Of a stretch of DNA of 64,000 nt, positions 36,539-45,602 are shown piece by piece. Origin of the DNA: Thiomonas bhubaneswarensis (lineage in GTDB: Bacteria; Pseudomonadota; Gammaproteobacteria; Burkholderiales; Burkholderiaceae_C); NCBI RefSeq assembly GCF_001418255.1, contig NZ_LIPV01000003.1, forward strand, positions 1-64,000. The letters run 5' to 3'. Below the pieces are notes generated by a model. It saw only the letters and a program-made list of their open reading frames with translations, had not been told where the DNA came from and did no database searches. How positions within the stretch are numbered: the first letter of the stretch is position 1; each line of letters starts with the position of its first letter. The position numbers were made by a program, and so were the translations under genes.

Positions 36539-36662
36539 GTTCTGCTGGTGAGAGCCGCGGGCACAGGGCAGGCATAATCAAAGGCGACGAAGGGGTATCG
36601 ACCTCGGGTCGGCGCTCTTCATAGATGGAGACGTTTATCCAACGCTACGAGGAATTTTTCCC

Positions 36663-37088
36663 ATGCACATCATGCTGGCCGTTGATGGCTCGCCCTACAC
36701 CGAGCGCGCTGCTCGGATGCTGGTTGGCCAGGCGGCGTTGTACCGCGAGCCGCCCAAGATCACCTTGTTCACCGTGGCGCTGCCCATAGGCACGCCGCTG
36801 GCGCGTGCGCAACTCAGCAAGGCCACGCTCGAAGACTATTACCGCGACGTCGCCGCGCAGGCGTTGGCCCCGGCTGAAAAGCTGCTGCGCGAAGCGGGGT
36901 TGGCCTTCACCTCGGTGCATGCCGTGGGTGACCCGGCCGAGCAGATCGCGGGCGAGGCCAAGCGCTTGCAACCCGATCTGCTCATCATGGGCACGCACGG
37001 CCATTCAGCGCTCAAGGGTTTTGTCATGGGCTCGGTGGCGAGCAAGGTGGTGGCGGCTACTACGGTGCCGGTGCTGTTGGTGCGGTGA
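36663..37088 (+). CDS. Universal stress protein (UspA family)
   Basis: Protein of 141 residues with a Usp fold: MHIMLAVDGSPYTERAARML at the start and the ATP-binding motif GTHGHSALKGFVMGSVASKV (Gx2Gx9GS) near the end, so it belongs to the nucleotide-binding subgroup. Usp proteins support survival in growth arrest and stress. It is a single gene between the porins and hrcA, with GAGGAATTTTTCCC before the ATG. Confidence 0.92.
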   Translation: MHIMLAVDGSPYTERAARMLVGQAALYREPPKITLFTVALPIGTPLARAQLSKATLEDYYRDVAAQALAPAEKLLREAGLAFTSVHAVGDPAEQIAGEAKRLQPDLLIMGTHGHSALKGFVMGSVASKVVAATTVPVLLVR

Positions 37089-37175
37089 TGTCACCGCCGG
37101 GTTGACTTTGCAGGCCTCTTCTTTGCATTCCCCGCAGGCGGGGGAGGGCCTTGAGATTTGCTCTTGATTCGGGAA

Positions 37176-38195
37176 TCACCACTGGCTCAGCGCATTGCCG
37201 ACCAGCTTGGCGGTGATGTCCACGATCTGGATCATGCGGTCGTAGGCCATGCGGGTGGGGCCGATGACGCCCAGGGTGCCCACGACCTTGCCGTTTGCTG
37301 CGTAGGGGGCGGTGATGACCGAGAGTTCTTCGAAGGGCACGGCCTCGCTTTCGCCGCCGATGTAGATGCGCACACCTTCGGCTTTGGCCGAGGCGTCCAT
37401 CAGCTTGAGCAACTGGGCTTTCTGCTCGAACAGGTCGAACAGCTGGCGCAGCTTGTCGAGGTTGCCGGCGAGGTCGCCGATGCCGAGCAATTGCTGCTGC
37501 CCGGAGATGACGACCTGATCCTGCGGCTGCTGCAGCGCCAGGCTGCCCGCCTGCACGCCGGCCTGCATGAGGGCGACGAGTTCGCTGCGCAGGTGCTCCA
37601 CTTCACTGCCGAGCTTTTGCGCCACCTGCTCGAAACTCATGCCGGAAAAATGCGCGTTGAGATAGTTGGTGGCCGTGTTGAGTTCGCTCTGGCTCAGGGC
37701 GTGCGGCCAGTGCAGCATGCGGTTCTGCACGTCGCCCTCGGGGCTGACGATGATGAGCAGGATGCGATGTTCGCTCAAGCGCAGAAACTCGATGTGGCGA
37801 AACGCCGCGCTGCGTTGCGGCGCCAGCACCACGCCGACGAACTGCGACAGGCTCGACATGAGCTGCGCCGCCCGCGCCATGACCTGCTGTGGTGGCGCAG
37901 TGTCGATGTGCTGTTGCAGGGTCTGCGGCAGCAGGTCGGGCTGCTTGCTCGTCTGCGCGGTGAGCATGGCATCGACGAACATGCGGTAGCCGCGTGGCGT
38001 CGGAACCCGCCCGGCGGAGGTGTGCGGGCTGGTGATGAGGCCGAGGTCTTCAAGATCGGCCATGACGTTGCGGATGGTGGCGGCCGACAGCTCCAGCCCC
38101 GATGCCTTGGAGAGCGTGCGCGAACCCACAGGCTGACCGTCGGCGATGTAATGTTCGATCAGGGTCTTGAGCAGCAGTCGGGCGCGTTCTTCCAT
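37176..38195 (-). CDS. hrcA: Heat-inducible transcriptional repressor HrcA
   Basis: Protein of 339 residues, the normal HrcA length. It has the N-terminal winged helix [30 protein letters not shown] and [18 protein letters not shown], and the C-terminal [14 protein letters not shown]. HrcA represses groE and often dnaK operons by binding the CIRCE element, helped by GroEL. No CIRCE copy was seen in this window. It diverges from nadK, an arrangement common in betaproteobacteria. Confidence 0.96.
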   Translation of the reverse strand: MEERARLLLKTLIEHYIADGQPVGSRTLSKASGLELSAATIRNVMADLEDLGLITSPHTSAGRVPTPRGYRMFVDAMLTAQTSKQPDLLPQTLQQHIDTAPPQQVMARAAQLMSSLSQFVGVVLAPQRSAAFRHIEFLRLSEHRILLIIVSPEGDVQNRMLHWPHALSQSELNTATNYLNAHFSGMSFEQVAQKLGSEVEHLRSELVALMQAGVQAGSLALQQPQDQVVISGQQQLLGIGDLAGNLDKLRQLFDLFEQKAQLLKLMDASAKAEGVRIYIGGESEAVPFEELSVITAPYAANGKVVGTLGVIGPTRMAYDRMIQIVDITAKLVGNALSQW

Positions 38196-38311
38196 GGCTG
38201 AATTTTAGGGCGCCCAGCCTTAGCCGGCTGCAAGCCCACCGCGCGCCATCGGCCTGTGCTGTAATTTGCCGTCATGGTGGATTTGTTCGCCATGCCTCAT
38301 CTCACTACCCC

Positions 38312-39205
38312 ATGCCCCGTACCGTATTCCAGCAGGCCCTGCTGATCGGCAAGTATCAGGCGCCGCAGGCGCAGCGCAAGCTCGGCGAGATCGCCGCGCG
38401 TCTGAGCCGCGCAGGCGTGGAGGTCTGGGTGGGCGAGCTCACCGCGCAGCACACCGAGCTGCCTTACCCGGTGCTGCGCAGCAGCGAGTTGGCCGAGCGC
38501 ACCGCACAGGGCGGCTGGGTGGCGGTGGTGCTGGGCGGCGACGGCACCATGCTGGGCGCGGCACGGCGACTGGCGCCCTTGAACGTGCCCCTGGTGGGCA
38601 TCAACGCCGGGCGGCTGGGCTTCATGACCGACATTGCCGACAGCGAGTGGGAGAACGCGATCGACGGTCTGATGGCGGGCGAGTTCGAGCGCGAGGAGCG
38701 CGCCATGCTCTGCGGCGCGGTGGAGCGCGCGGGGCAGACCATTTTCAGCGCCATTGCCGTGAACGATGTGGTGGTGAATCGCAATGGGGCGTCGGGCCTG
38801 GTCGAGCTGAAGGTGGAGGTGGACGGCCGCTTCATGTATGTGCAGCGGGCCGATGGTCTGATCGTGGCCACGCCCACCGGCTCGACCGCCTACGCCCTGT
38901 CGGCCTACGGGCCGATTCTGCATCCCAGCGTCAACGGGGTGGTGCTGGTGCCGATTGCGCCGCACACCCTGTCCAACCGTCCCATCGTGTTGCCGGGCGG
39001 TGCCGACATCGTGATCGAGGTGGTCACGCCGCGCGATGTCAGCGTGAATTTCGACATGCAGAGCTACGCCGAGTTGATCGGCGGCGACCGCATCCGTATC
39101 GGCCAGGCGGCGCATCGCTGTGTCTTCCTCCATCCGCCAGGGTGGAGTTATTTCTCGACGCTGCGCAAAAAACTGCACTGGCACGAAATTCCCGACGAGG
39201 CCTGA
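38312..39205 (+). CDS. nadK: NAD kinase
   Basis: Protein of 297 residues that phosphorylates NAD to NADP. The catalytic GGDGT motif lies at residues 75-79, followed by PLVGINAGRLGFMTDI and the substrate loop TPTGSTAYALSAYGPI. It heads the plus-strand group nadK-recN-rapZ with spacings of 2 and 9 bases, and is divergent from hrcA. Confidence 0.96.
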   Translation: MPRTVFQQALLIGKYQAPQAQRKLGEIAARLSRAGVEVWVGELTAQHTELPYPVLRSSELAERTAQGGWVAVVLGGDGTMLGAARRLAPLNVPLVGINAGRLGFMTDIADSEWENAIDGLMAGEFEREERAMLCGAVERAGQTIFSAIAVNDVVVNRNGASGLVELKVEVDGRFMYVQRADGLIVATPTGSTAYALSAYGPILHPSVNGVVLVPIAPHTLSNRPIVLPGGADIVIEVVTPRDVSVNFDMQSYAELIGGDRIRIGQAAHRCVFLHPPGWSYFSTLRKKLHWHEIPDEA

Positions 39206-39207
39206 AG

Positions 39208-40869
39208 ATGCTGTTGCACCTGCATTTGCGCGATTTCGTCATCGTTCCCGAGCTCGACATCGATCTGGCGGCCGGGTTCACCGTGCTCACGGGCGAAACT
39301 GGCGCGGGCAAATCCATCCTGATCGATGCGCTCAAGCTCGCCTTGGGCGAGCGCGCCGACAGCAGCGTGGTGCGCACGGGGGCGTTGCGGGCCGAGATCA
39401 GTGCCGAATTCAGCCTGACCCCGCCGCTGGCCGCCTGGCTGGAGGAGCAGGGCTTTGCCGCCGAGGGCGACAGCGTGCTGCTGCGCCGCGTGATCGACGC
39501 GCAGGGCAAGTCTCGCGGTTTTCTCAACGGCAGCCCGGCCACCGCCGCCCAGCTCAAGTCGGCTGGGGAGTGGCTGGTGGACATCCACGGCCAGCATGCC
39601 TATCAGGGGCTGGTGCGGCGCGAAGTCGTCACCCACCTGCTCGACGGCTACGCCGGGGCGCAGGATGAAGCCCGGGCGGTGGCTCAGGCCTGGGCGCTGT
39701 GGCGCGACGCGCACGCCGCGCTCGAACAGGCACGCCGTGACGCCGGTGCCTTGGCCGAGGAGCGCGAGCGTCTGCAGTGGCAATGCGAAGAACTGGACCG
39801 CCTGCAGCCGCAGGTCGGTGAATGGGAGGCGCTGGAGGCCGAGCACAAGCGCCTCGCCCATGTCAGCAGCCTGCTCGAAGACTTCGCGGCCGCCGTCGGC
39901 ACCCTCGATGGCGAAGAGCAGGGGGTGCTGTCCATGCTGACTCTGGCGCAGCAGGCGCTCGAACGTGCCGCGCAGGTCGATGTCGGTCTGCAGCCGCTGG
40001 TGCAGCAGGTCGATGCGGCGCAGGCGAGTCTGAGCGATCTCAGCCACGAGCTGCGCCGACTTGCCGAGCGCACCGAAGCCGACCCGCAGCGGCTGGCCGA
40101 ACTCGACGCCCGGCTCTCGGCCTGGATGAGCCTTGCGCGCAAGCACCGGGTGACGGCGACAGAACTGCCGCAAACCCACCAAAACCTGCGCGACAAGCTC
40201 CAGCGGCTCGATCGCAGCGCCGATCTGCCTGCCCTGGAAAGCGCCGAGCAGTCGGCGCAAGCCGTCCTGCAAAAGGCGGCCGCCAAGCTCAGCGCCAAGC
40301 GCCGCAAGGCGGCACAGCAACTGGCCAAAGCGGTACAGGCGGCCATGCAGGATCTGGGCATGCCGGGCGGGCGCTTCGACGTGGCGCTGCTGCCGCTCGA
40401 AGCCGTGGGCGCGCGCGGGGCGGAGGCGGTGGAGCTGCAGGTGGCCGCGCACCCCGGCGCCGAGCTGCGGCCCCTGGGCAAGGTGGCCAGCGGCGGCGAG
40501 CTGTCGCGCATCGCCCTGGCCGTGGCCGTGACTACCAGCGCCTTGCAGGACACCGAGACCCTGATCTTCGACGAGGTCGATGCCGGCATCGGCGGCGCCG
40601 TGGCGCAGACCGTGGGGCGTCTGCTGCGCCGTCTGGGGAGCGACCGCCAGGTGCTCGCCGTCACCCATCTGGCGCAGGTGGCCGCCTGTGCCCAGCAGCA
40701 TTTCGCGGTGCGCAAGCTCAGCAGCGGCCAGCACACGGCCAGCCTGCTCGATGCGCTTGCGCCCGAGCAGCGGCCCGGCGAGATCGCCCGTATGCTGGGC
40801 GGCAACGCCCAGTCCGACGCCGCGCTGGAACATGCGCGCGAGTTGCTCGCGGCCTGCGATGCCTCCTGA
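39208..40869 (+). CDS. recN: DNA repair protein RecN
   Basis: Protein of 553 residues, an SMC-like ATPase for recombinational repair of double-strand breaks. Walker A is GETGAGKS (residues 29-36), the central region is a long coiled coil, and the C-terminal head has VASGGELSRIALAVAV and Walker B LIFDEVDAGIGG. The ATG at 39208 comes 2 bases after the nadK stop; the same frame is open far upstream through nadK, but that part is not protein-like for RecN. Confidence 0.95.
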   Translation: MLLHLHLRDFVIVPELDIDLAAGFTVLTGETGAGKSILIDALKLALGERADSSVVRTGALRAEISAEFSLTPPLAAWLEEQGFAAEGDSVLLRRVIDAQGKSRGFLNGSPATAAQLKSAGEWLVDIHGQHAYQGLVRREVVTHLLDGYAGAQDEARAVAQAWALWRDAHAALEQARRDAGALAEERERLQWQCEELDRLQPQVGEWEALEAEHKRLAHVSSLLEDFAAAVGTLDGEEQGVLSMLTLAQQALERAAQVDVGLQPLVQQVDAAQASLSDLSHELRRLAERTEADPQRLAELDARLSAWMSLARKHRVTATELPQTHQNLRDKLQRLDRSADLPALESAEQSAQAVLQKAAAKLSAKRRKAAQQLAKAVQAAMQDLGMPGGRFDVALLPLEAVGARGAEAVELQVAAHPGAELRPLGKVASGGELSRIALAVAVTTSALQDTETLIFDEVDAGIGGAVAQTVGRLLRRLGSDRQVLAVTHLAQVAACAQQHFAVRKLSSGQHTASLLDALAPEQRPGEIARMLGGNAQSDAALEHARELLAACDAS

Positions 40870-40878
40870 ACCCACGCC

Positions 40879-41829
40879 ATGAATGCCTCCGAGATGTCCA
40901 CCGCCGCCCCACCCGCTGATTCGCGTCAAACCCACCAGCTCGTGCTGATCTCCGGGCTGTCGGGTTCGGGCAAGTCTGTGGCGCTGACGGCACTGGAAGA
41001 CTCCGGCTATTACTGCGTGGACAATCTGCCGCCGCAGCTCATCACCGCGCTGGTGGAGCAGACCCGCGCCTCGGGGCAGAAGCGCGTGGCCGTGGCGGTG
41101 GACGCGCGCAGCGCCGAATCGCTGGCCGATGTCCCGGCCCTGCTTCAGAACCTGCGGGCCTGCTGCGAGGTGCATGCCATTTACCTCGACTGCGCCACCG
41201 ACACCCTGGTGCAGCGGTTCTCCGAGACGCGCCGCCGACATCCGCTCACCAGCCGCGCCACCGCTCATCAGCTGGGCAACGCCGCCGCGGCGCGAGGCGA
41301 GGGCTACGCCAACGCGCTGATCGAGTCCATCGAACTCGAACGCGAGTTGCTGCGTCCGGTAGCCGAGATCGGTCTGCACATCGACACCAGCCAGATGAAA
41401 TCGGCGCAGCTGCGCGAGTGGATCAAGCAGGCCGTGCGGGTGCAGGCCTCGCAGATGGTGGTAATGTTCGAGTCGTTCGCCTTCAAGCGCGGCGTGCCGC
41501 TCGACGCCGACTATGTGTTCGACGTGCGCATGTTGCCCAACCCGCATTACGACCCGGTGCTGCGGCCCCTGACGGGGCGCGACGCGCCCGTGGCCGAATT
41601 TCTGCAGCGGCAGCCCGAGGTGCACCAGATGCAGGCCGACATCGCCGGTTTTCTGCAGCGCTGGTTACCCAAGCTGGCGGCCGATCATCGCAGCTACGTC
41701 GGCGTGGCCATCGGCTGCACCGGCGGGCAGCATCGCTCGGTGTTTCTCTCCGAACAACTCAGCCGCGCGTTCGCCAGCCAGTACACCGTGCTGCTGCGTC
41801 ACCGCGAACTGGGCGCCAGGGAACAGTGA
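40879..41829 (+). CDS. rapZ: RNase adapter protein RapZ
   Basis: Protein of 316 residues. Walker A is GLSGSGKS (residues 26-33), then ALEDSGYYCVDNLPPQL, and in the C-terminal domain FKRGVPLDADYVFDVRMLPNP and GCTGGQHRSVFL, the RapZ signatures. In E. coli RapZ senses glucosamine-6-phosphate and directs RNase E to the GlmZ sRNA; in betaproteobacteria its target is not clear. An N-terminal extension of about 18 residues precedes the usual start. Its 3' end overlaps a possible small ORF on the other strand. Confidence 0.95.
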   Translation: MNASEMSTAAPPADSRQTHQLVLISGLSGSGKSVALTALEDSGYYCVDNLPPQLITALVEQTRASGQKRVAVAVDARSAESLADVPALLQNLRACCEVHAIYLDCATDTLVQRFSETRRRHPLTSRATAHQLGNAAAARGEGYANALIESIELERELLRPVAEIGLHIDTSQMKSAQLREWIKQAVRVQASQMVVMFESFAFKRGVPLDADYVFDVRMLPNPHYDPVLRPLTGRDAPVAEFLQRQPEVHQMQADIAGFLQRWLPKLAADHRSYVGVAIGCTGGQHRSVFLSEQLSRAFASQYTVLLRHRELGAREQ

Positions 41830-41978
41830 CCCGCATCGGCTGCCGGGCCGTTACCCAGCGCGAGCGGTGGCGGTTCGGCGAATCGGTCGTGCGGCGTGCT
41901 CACGCGCCAGTCCAGCACGAGGAGCACAACGACGGCGGTCCAGAACAGGGCGATCAGACCAGGGCATTTGCGCTTCAT
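41799..41978 (-). CDS. Hypothetical small membrane protein downstream of tsuA, 59 aa
   Basis: The frame starts MKRKCPGLIALFWTAVVVLL and has one membrane segment followed by a polar tail WRVSTPHDRFAEPPPLALG. It begins 11 bases after the tsuA stop on the same strand with only a weak ribosome binding site (GAGAG). It overlaps the last 31 bases of rapZ on the opposite strand. It resembles the tiny membrane subunits that accompany transporters, but no family is recognised. Confidence 0.4.
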   Translation of the reverse strand: MKRKCPGLIALFWTAVVVLLVLDWRVSTPHDRFAEPPPLALGNGPAADAGHCSLAPSSR

Positions 41979-41989
41979 CGTCTCTGCTC

Positions 41990-43147
41990 TCAATCCGCCA
42001 TGCCCAGGCGATGCCGCAGGCGCACGCCCACGAGGCTGCCGGCAAACGCGCAGGCGAACCACACCCAGCCATGCAGGCTGCCGGTGGCGATGCCCGAAAA
42101 ATACGCCCCCACATTGCAGCCGAAGGCCAGGCGCGAGCTGTAGCCCAGCAGCAGCCCGGCGGCGATGCTGGCCAGCCATTGCCGCGCGGGCAGCCTCACC
42201 GCCGGGTTGGCCTTGCCGTGCCAACTCGCAGCGATGAGCGCGCCCAGCAGCAAGCCCAGGTCGGTGACGCTGGTGTTGTCGGCCAGCACCGTGGCGTGCA
42301 GTTGGGCCTGCTGCGCAGGCAGACCCCAGAACGCGTTGCCGCTCAGATCGACGCCCAGGGCCTGCACGATCTTGGCGCCCCACAGCCCCAGGCCGTAGAC
42401 GATGCCCCAGGGCTGTCCCGCGACCACCAGATTGGCGGCGGCCAGCAGCCCCAGCCCGATGGCGGCCCACCACACTGCTGGCCCCTTCCAGCGCGAAGGC
42501 TGCGCACTGCGAAACCGCCCCAGCAGCGCGGCCAGCAGGGCCAGGGCCGCAAGCTGGACGATCAGCGTTTGCGTGGCTCCGAGCCGGTGCACCAGATCGA
42601 CCGGCGGCAGCGCGCCGAGCGACAGCCAGGCGGGAAGCTGGGCGGCGCCGAGAAAGCTGCCGAAGACGAAGGCGGGCAATACCGCCAGGCTCACCGGATG
42701 GCCCAGACCGGCCTTGTACAAGGTGCCCGAGCCACAACCATCGGCCACCTGCATGGCCGCGCCGAACACGAAAGCGCCCACCAGCAGACTGATGGAAAGC
42801 GGCCCGTCGGCGCCTTGCAGTTCAGGATGCGCGGCCAGCAGCGGCACGTTGATGAGCATGGCCACCGTGATGCCGACGAACTGCGCCCACAGACCTTTGG
42901 GGTCGCGGCGGGTGATCCACACCCTCCATCCCGTGGTGAAGCCGAAGGCCGCCGCTGCGAGCAACATGCCGTAGCCCAGACCGATCAGCCAGAGCAGGCC
43001 TTGCCTCCATCCGACCAGCCAGGTGATGGCGGCAAACCCGAGCAGGCCGCAGCCGATCAGCAGGCTGCAGGTCAGACGTCGTTGAGCCGGAAGGGCCACC
43101 TGCGCCGCTGCGGTGCGGCTTCCCGCCGGGCTCAGAGCGCTTGCCAT
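41990..43147 (-). CDS. tsuA: YeeE/YedE family thiosulfate transporter (TsuA-like)
   Basis: Protein of 385 residues with about nine to ten membrane helices and the conserved cysteine motifs of the YeeE/TsuA family: MQVADGCGSGTLYKAGLG, then SRLAFGCNVGAYFSGIATGSLHGW near the C-terminus. In TsuA these cysteines relay thiosulfate through the membrane. Its start overlaps the end of a periplasmic rhodanese gene by 16 bases, so the pair is translationally coupled. The combination suggests thiosulfate uptake for assimilation or as part of sulfur oxidation. Confidence 0.9.
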   Translation of the reverse strand: MASALSPAGSRTAAAQVALPAQRRLTCSLLIGCGLLGFAAITWLVGWRQGLLWLIGLGYGMLLAAAAFGFTTGWRVWITRRDPKGLWAQFVGITVAMLINVPLLAAHPELQGADGPLSISLLVGAFVFGAAMQVADGCGSGTLYKAGLGHPVSLAVLPAFVFGSFLGAAQLPAWLSLGALPPVDLVHRLGATQTLIVQLAALALLAALLGRFRSAQPSRWKGPAVWWAAIGLGLLAAANLVVAGQPWGIVYGLGLWGAKIVQALGVDLSGNAFWGLPAQQAQLHATVLADNTSVTDLGLLLGALIAASWHGKANPAVRLPARQWLASIAAGLLLGYSSRLAFGCNVGAYFSGIATGSLHGWVWFACAFAGSLVGVRLRHRLGMAD

Positions 43148-44181
43148 GTCTGTTCCAGTTGCTGCCAGAGCTGTTGCAGGCGGGTGGGCACATGCGCCAT
43201 GGGCGCGTCGGCGCGCGACCAGTCCACCATGGAGCCGGGATAGAGCGCGACATGCGGGCGGTGCAGCACCTGCGACAGCACGAACCAGTTGGTCGCCGCC
43301 CAGTGGCCGGTGTTGCAGAACGAGACCACTTCAGCGCTCGGTGCTGCGGCCAGGGGCTGCGGCAGGGTTTGAGCGACGCGTTCGAGCGTTGCCGTATCGG
43401 GCAAGGCGGCGCTTCCTTGCTCGAACCAGCGCAGATTGTCGAAATCAAGCGCGCCGGGCAGGGTGCCGGGGCAGCGTGCAATTGGCGCCTTTTCGCGGCC
43501 CAGGTAAAAGGCCCGGGGACGCGCGTCCAGCAGCAGGGTGCCGGGGCGGGCCAGGTCCTGCGCCACCTCGGCTCGGGTCGCGAGCAGGGCGCCGTCGAGC
43601 TGGGGCGTGAACGCGCTGGGTGCGGCGGGGGGCGTGGGCTCGCGGGTGAGGGACAGGCCGGCGGCCAGCCAGGCGGTCATGCCGCCGTTGAGAATGGCGA
43701 GATGCTTCAGACCCAGCCACTTGAGCGTCCAGTACACGCGGGCCGGCGCTCCGAAGTCGCTGGGGTCGCTACCGCTGGCGACGAGCACAACGGGGGTCTC
43801 GGCGGTCAGTCCCAGGCGGCGCACCAGGGCGGTGAACTCGGCCAGCGGCCGGAGCTGCCCCGGATTGCTCGCCGGACCACGCCAGTCGGCATAGGGCGCG
43901 GGCAGCGCGCCCGGGATGTGCGCGACATGCGGTTCGCTGGCCATGTCGCGCAGGTCGATGATGCGCACCTGGGCGCGTTGCGCCGCCAGCGCGGTGGCCG
44001 AGATCAGCGGGCCGAAGGTCTGCGCCTCTGCCTGATGGGCGGGCGCCGCGCCGACGCCCTGCTGCAGCGCCCAGGCGGCGAGAAACCAGCCGAGCGCGCA
44101 AGCGCGGCAAAGCCTCGACCAGACAGAGCGCCGTGCGATGCGGTGCGCTGACGGCGAAGGGGTGGAGGTGGGTGTGTTCAT
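43132..44181 (-). CDS. Exported two-domain rhodanese (thiosulfate sulfurtransferase)
   Basis: Protein of about 349 residues with a signal peptide (VWSRLCRACALGWFLAAWAL, cleaved before AAPAHQ). The first rhodanese domain (about 55-175) has no catalytic Cys at VVLVASGSDPSDFGA; the second (about 200-340) has the active loop FCNTGHWAATNWFV with Cys. This inactive/active pair is normal for the family. The ATG at 44181 is one of two possible starts (44190 also). It is coupled to tsuA downstream, so periplasmic sulfur transfer and thiosulfate import are likely linked. Confidence 0.88.
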   Translation of the reverse strand: MNTPTSTPSPSAHRIARRSVWSRLCRACALGWFLAAWALQQGVGAAPAHQAEAQTFGPLISATALAAQRAQVRIIDLRDMASEPHVAHIPGALPAPYADWRGPASNPGQLRPLAEFTALVRRLGLTAETPVVLVASGSDPSDFGAPARVYWTLKWLGLKHLAILNGGMTAWLAAGLSLTREPTPPAAPSAFTPQLDGALLATRAEVAQDLARPGTLLLDARPRAFYLGREKAPIARCPGTLPGALDFDNLRWFEQGSAALPDTATLERVAQTLPQPLAAAPSAEVVSFCNTGHWAATNWFVLSQVLHRPHVALYPGSMVDWSRADAPMAHVPTRLQQLWQQLEQTWQAL

Positions 44182-44313
44182 GCAGGGCATTCTGGAAGTC
44201 CGGCGGTCAAAACGGAAATACAGAGTTGTCATGCGCATCCAACCGCAAGGCATATGCCCGCCGTGGCGGGGCGGGCGGTGCTACGCTGTCTGGCCGTCTA
44301 TGAAGTCCTGCCC

Positions 44314-45585
44314 ATGACCCACGCCCTGCCTTTCGAGGCCACCGTGACGGAAACCGAGCCCCCCGTTTTGCCAAATGCAGACTGGATCGAGCATTTACCA
44401 GCCTGCGTCGCCTTGTTGGTGGGCAATACCGTGCGTTATGCCAATGCTGCGGCGTTGCGGCTGCTGGGCGCGCAACAGCCCGGCGATGTGGTGGGCAAGT
44501 CGGTGCAGGATTTCATCCATCCTCTCGATCTGCACCGTTCGTTGGCGCGACTGCGCCATGCGGAAGGCGGCGGCGTCAACCCCGTCACCGAAATCCGCGT
44601 CTACACCTGCGGCGGCGAGCCGCTGATCGTGGCCATGAGCAGCGCCACGCTGCAACTAGGCGACCAGACGGCGGTGCTGGCGAGCTTTCTCGACATGACC
44701 GAGCGCGCCGCGATGGAGCAGCAACTGCGCCAGACTGACGAAGACTTTCAGCGCATGATGAACACCATGCAGGATGTGTTCTACCGCACCGATGCGCAGG
44801 GCATCACCCGCTACGTCTGCCCGGCGGTGAAGAACGTGCTGGGCTATTCCGCCGAGGAAATCATCGGCCTGCCCGCTGCGGCGTTCTATCCCGATCTGTC
44901 GGAACGCGACGCCCTCGTGGCCGAGATCAAGAAGCACGGCTCGGTGCACGATTTTCCAGGGCGGATGCGGCGCAAGGACGGCGTGATCATCGATATCTCC
45001 ATCAGCACGCGGGCCTTGCGCGACGAGCAGGGCCAGTATGCCGGGGTCGAAGGCATCTGGCGCGACATCAGCGAGCGCAAGGCGCTGGAGCGCAGGCTCG
45101 AACACCTGGCGACCTTCGACAGCCTCACCGGCATTCACAACCGGCGCAGTGTGCTGGCGATTCTTGAACAGTTGTTGCAACGCGGCGCACCGTTCTCGGT
45201 ACTGCTGCTCGACCTCGATCACTTCAAGCAGGTCAACGATGGTTACGGCCACGCCGCGGGCGACGAGGTGCTGTCCGGCTTTGCCCGAATCATCAGCCGG
45301 GAAAAGCGCAGCCGCGATTTCTTTGGGCGGCTGGGCGGCGAGGAATTCCTGTTGATTCTCGACGGCGCCGATGAGGCCGAGGCGTTGCAGATCGCCGAGA
45401 GGCTGCGCCTGGCCGTCAGCGCCCAAGCGCTCGATCTGCCCGGGGACGCCTCGCTGGCGCTGACGGTGAGCATAGGCCTGACCCAGCGACGCCCCGACGA
45501 CCGCCGCACCGCCGACGTGCTGGTGCGCGCCGACCAGGCCCTCTACCGTGCCAAGGCCGCGGGCCGCAATCGGGTCTGTGGGTAG
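44314..45585 (+). CDS. PAS-PAS-GGDEF diguanylate cyclase
   Basis: Protein of 423 residues without membrane segments: PAS domains at about 26-130 and 148-257, then a GGDEF domain from 263. The active site is intact (GGEEF, residues 341-345), and the inhibitory I-site RSRD lies at 332-335, exactly 5 residues upstream, so feedback inhibition by cyclic di-GMP is expected. ATFDSLTGIHNRRSV and DLDHFKQVNDGYGHAAGDE are standard. It diverges from the rhodanese gene and converges on the cardiolipin synthase gene. The PAS ligand is unknown. Confidence 0.94.
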   Translation: MTHALPFEATVTETEPPVLPNADWIEHLPACVALLVGNTVRYANAAALRLLGAQQPGDVVGKSVQDFIHPLDLHRSLARLRHAEGGGVNPVTEIRVYTCGGEPLIVAMSSATLQLGDQTAVLASFLDMTERAAMEQQLRQTDEDFQRMMNTMQDVFYRTDAQGITRYVCPAVKNVLGYSAEEIIGLPAAAFYPDLSERDALVAEIKKHGSVHDFPGRMRRKDGVIIDISISTRALRDEQGQYAGVEGIWRDISERKALERRLEHLATFDSLTGIHNRRSVLAILEQLLQRGAPFSVLLLDLDHFKQVNDGYGHAAGDEVLSGFARIISREKRSRDFFGRLGGEEFLLILDGADEAEALQIAERLRLAVSAQALDLPGDASLALTVSIGLTQRRPDDRRTADVLVRADQALYRAKAAGRNRVCG

Positions 45586-45602
45586 GGCCTGTCAACGCAG
45601 GG

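Noticed and set aside
38266-39207. Upstream extension of the recN frame through nadK
   Set aside because: The frame is open but nadK is certain in its own frame, and RecN starts at MLLHLHLRDF.
39148-41625. Open frame of 825 codons on the minus strand across recN and rapZ
   Set aside because: Antisense to recN and rapZ with biased composition and no domain. It is a shadow.
41867-43243. Open frame of 458 codons on the plus strand opposite tsuA
   Set aside because: It is antisense to tsuA and rhodanese, and its composition is arginine- and glutamine-rich without a domain.
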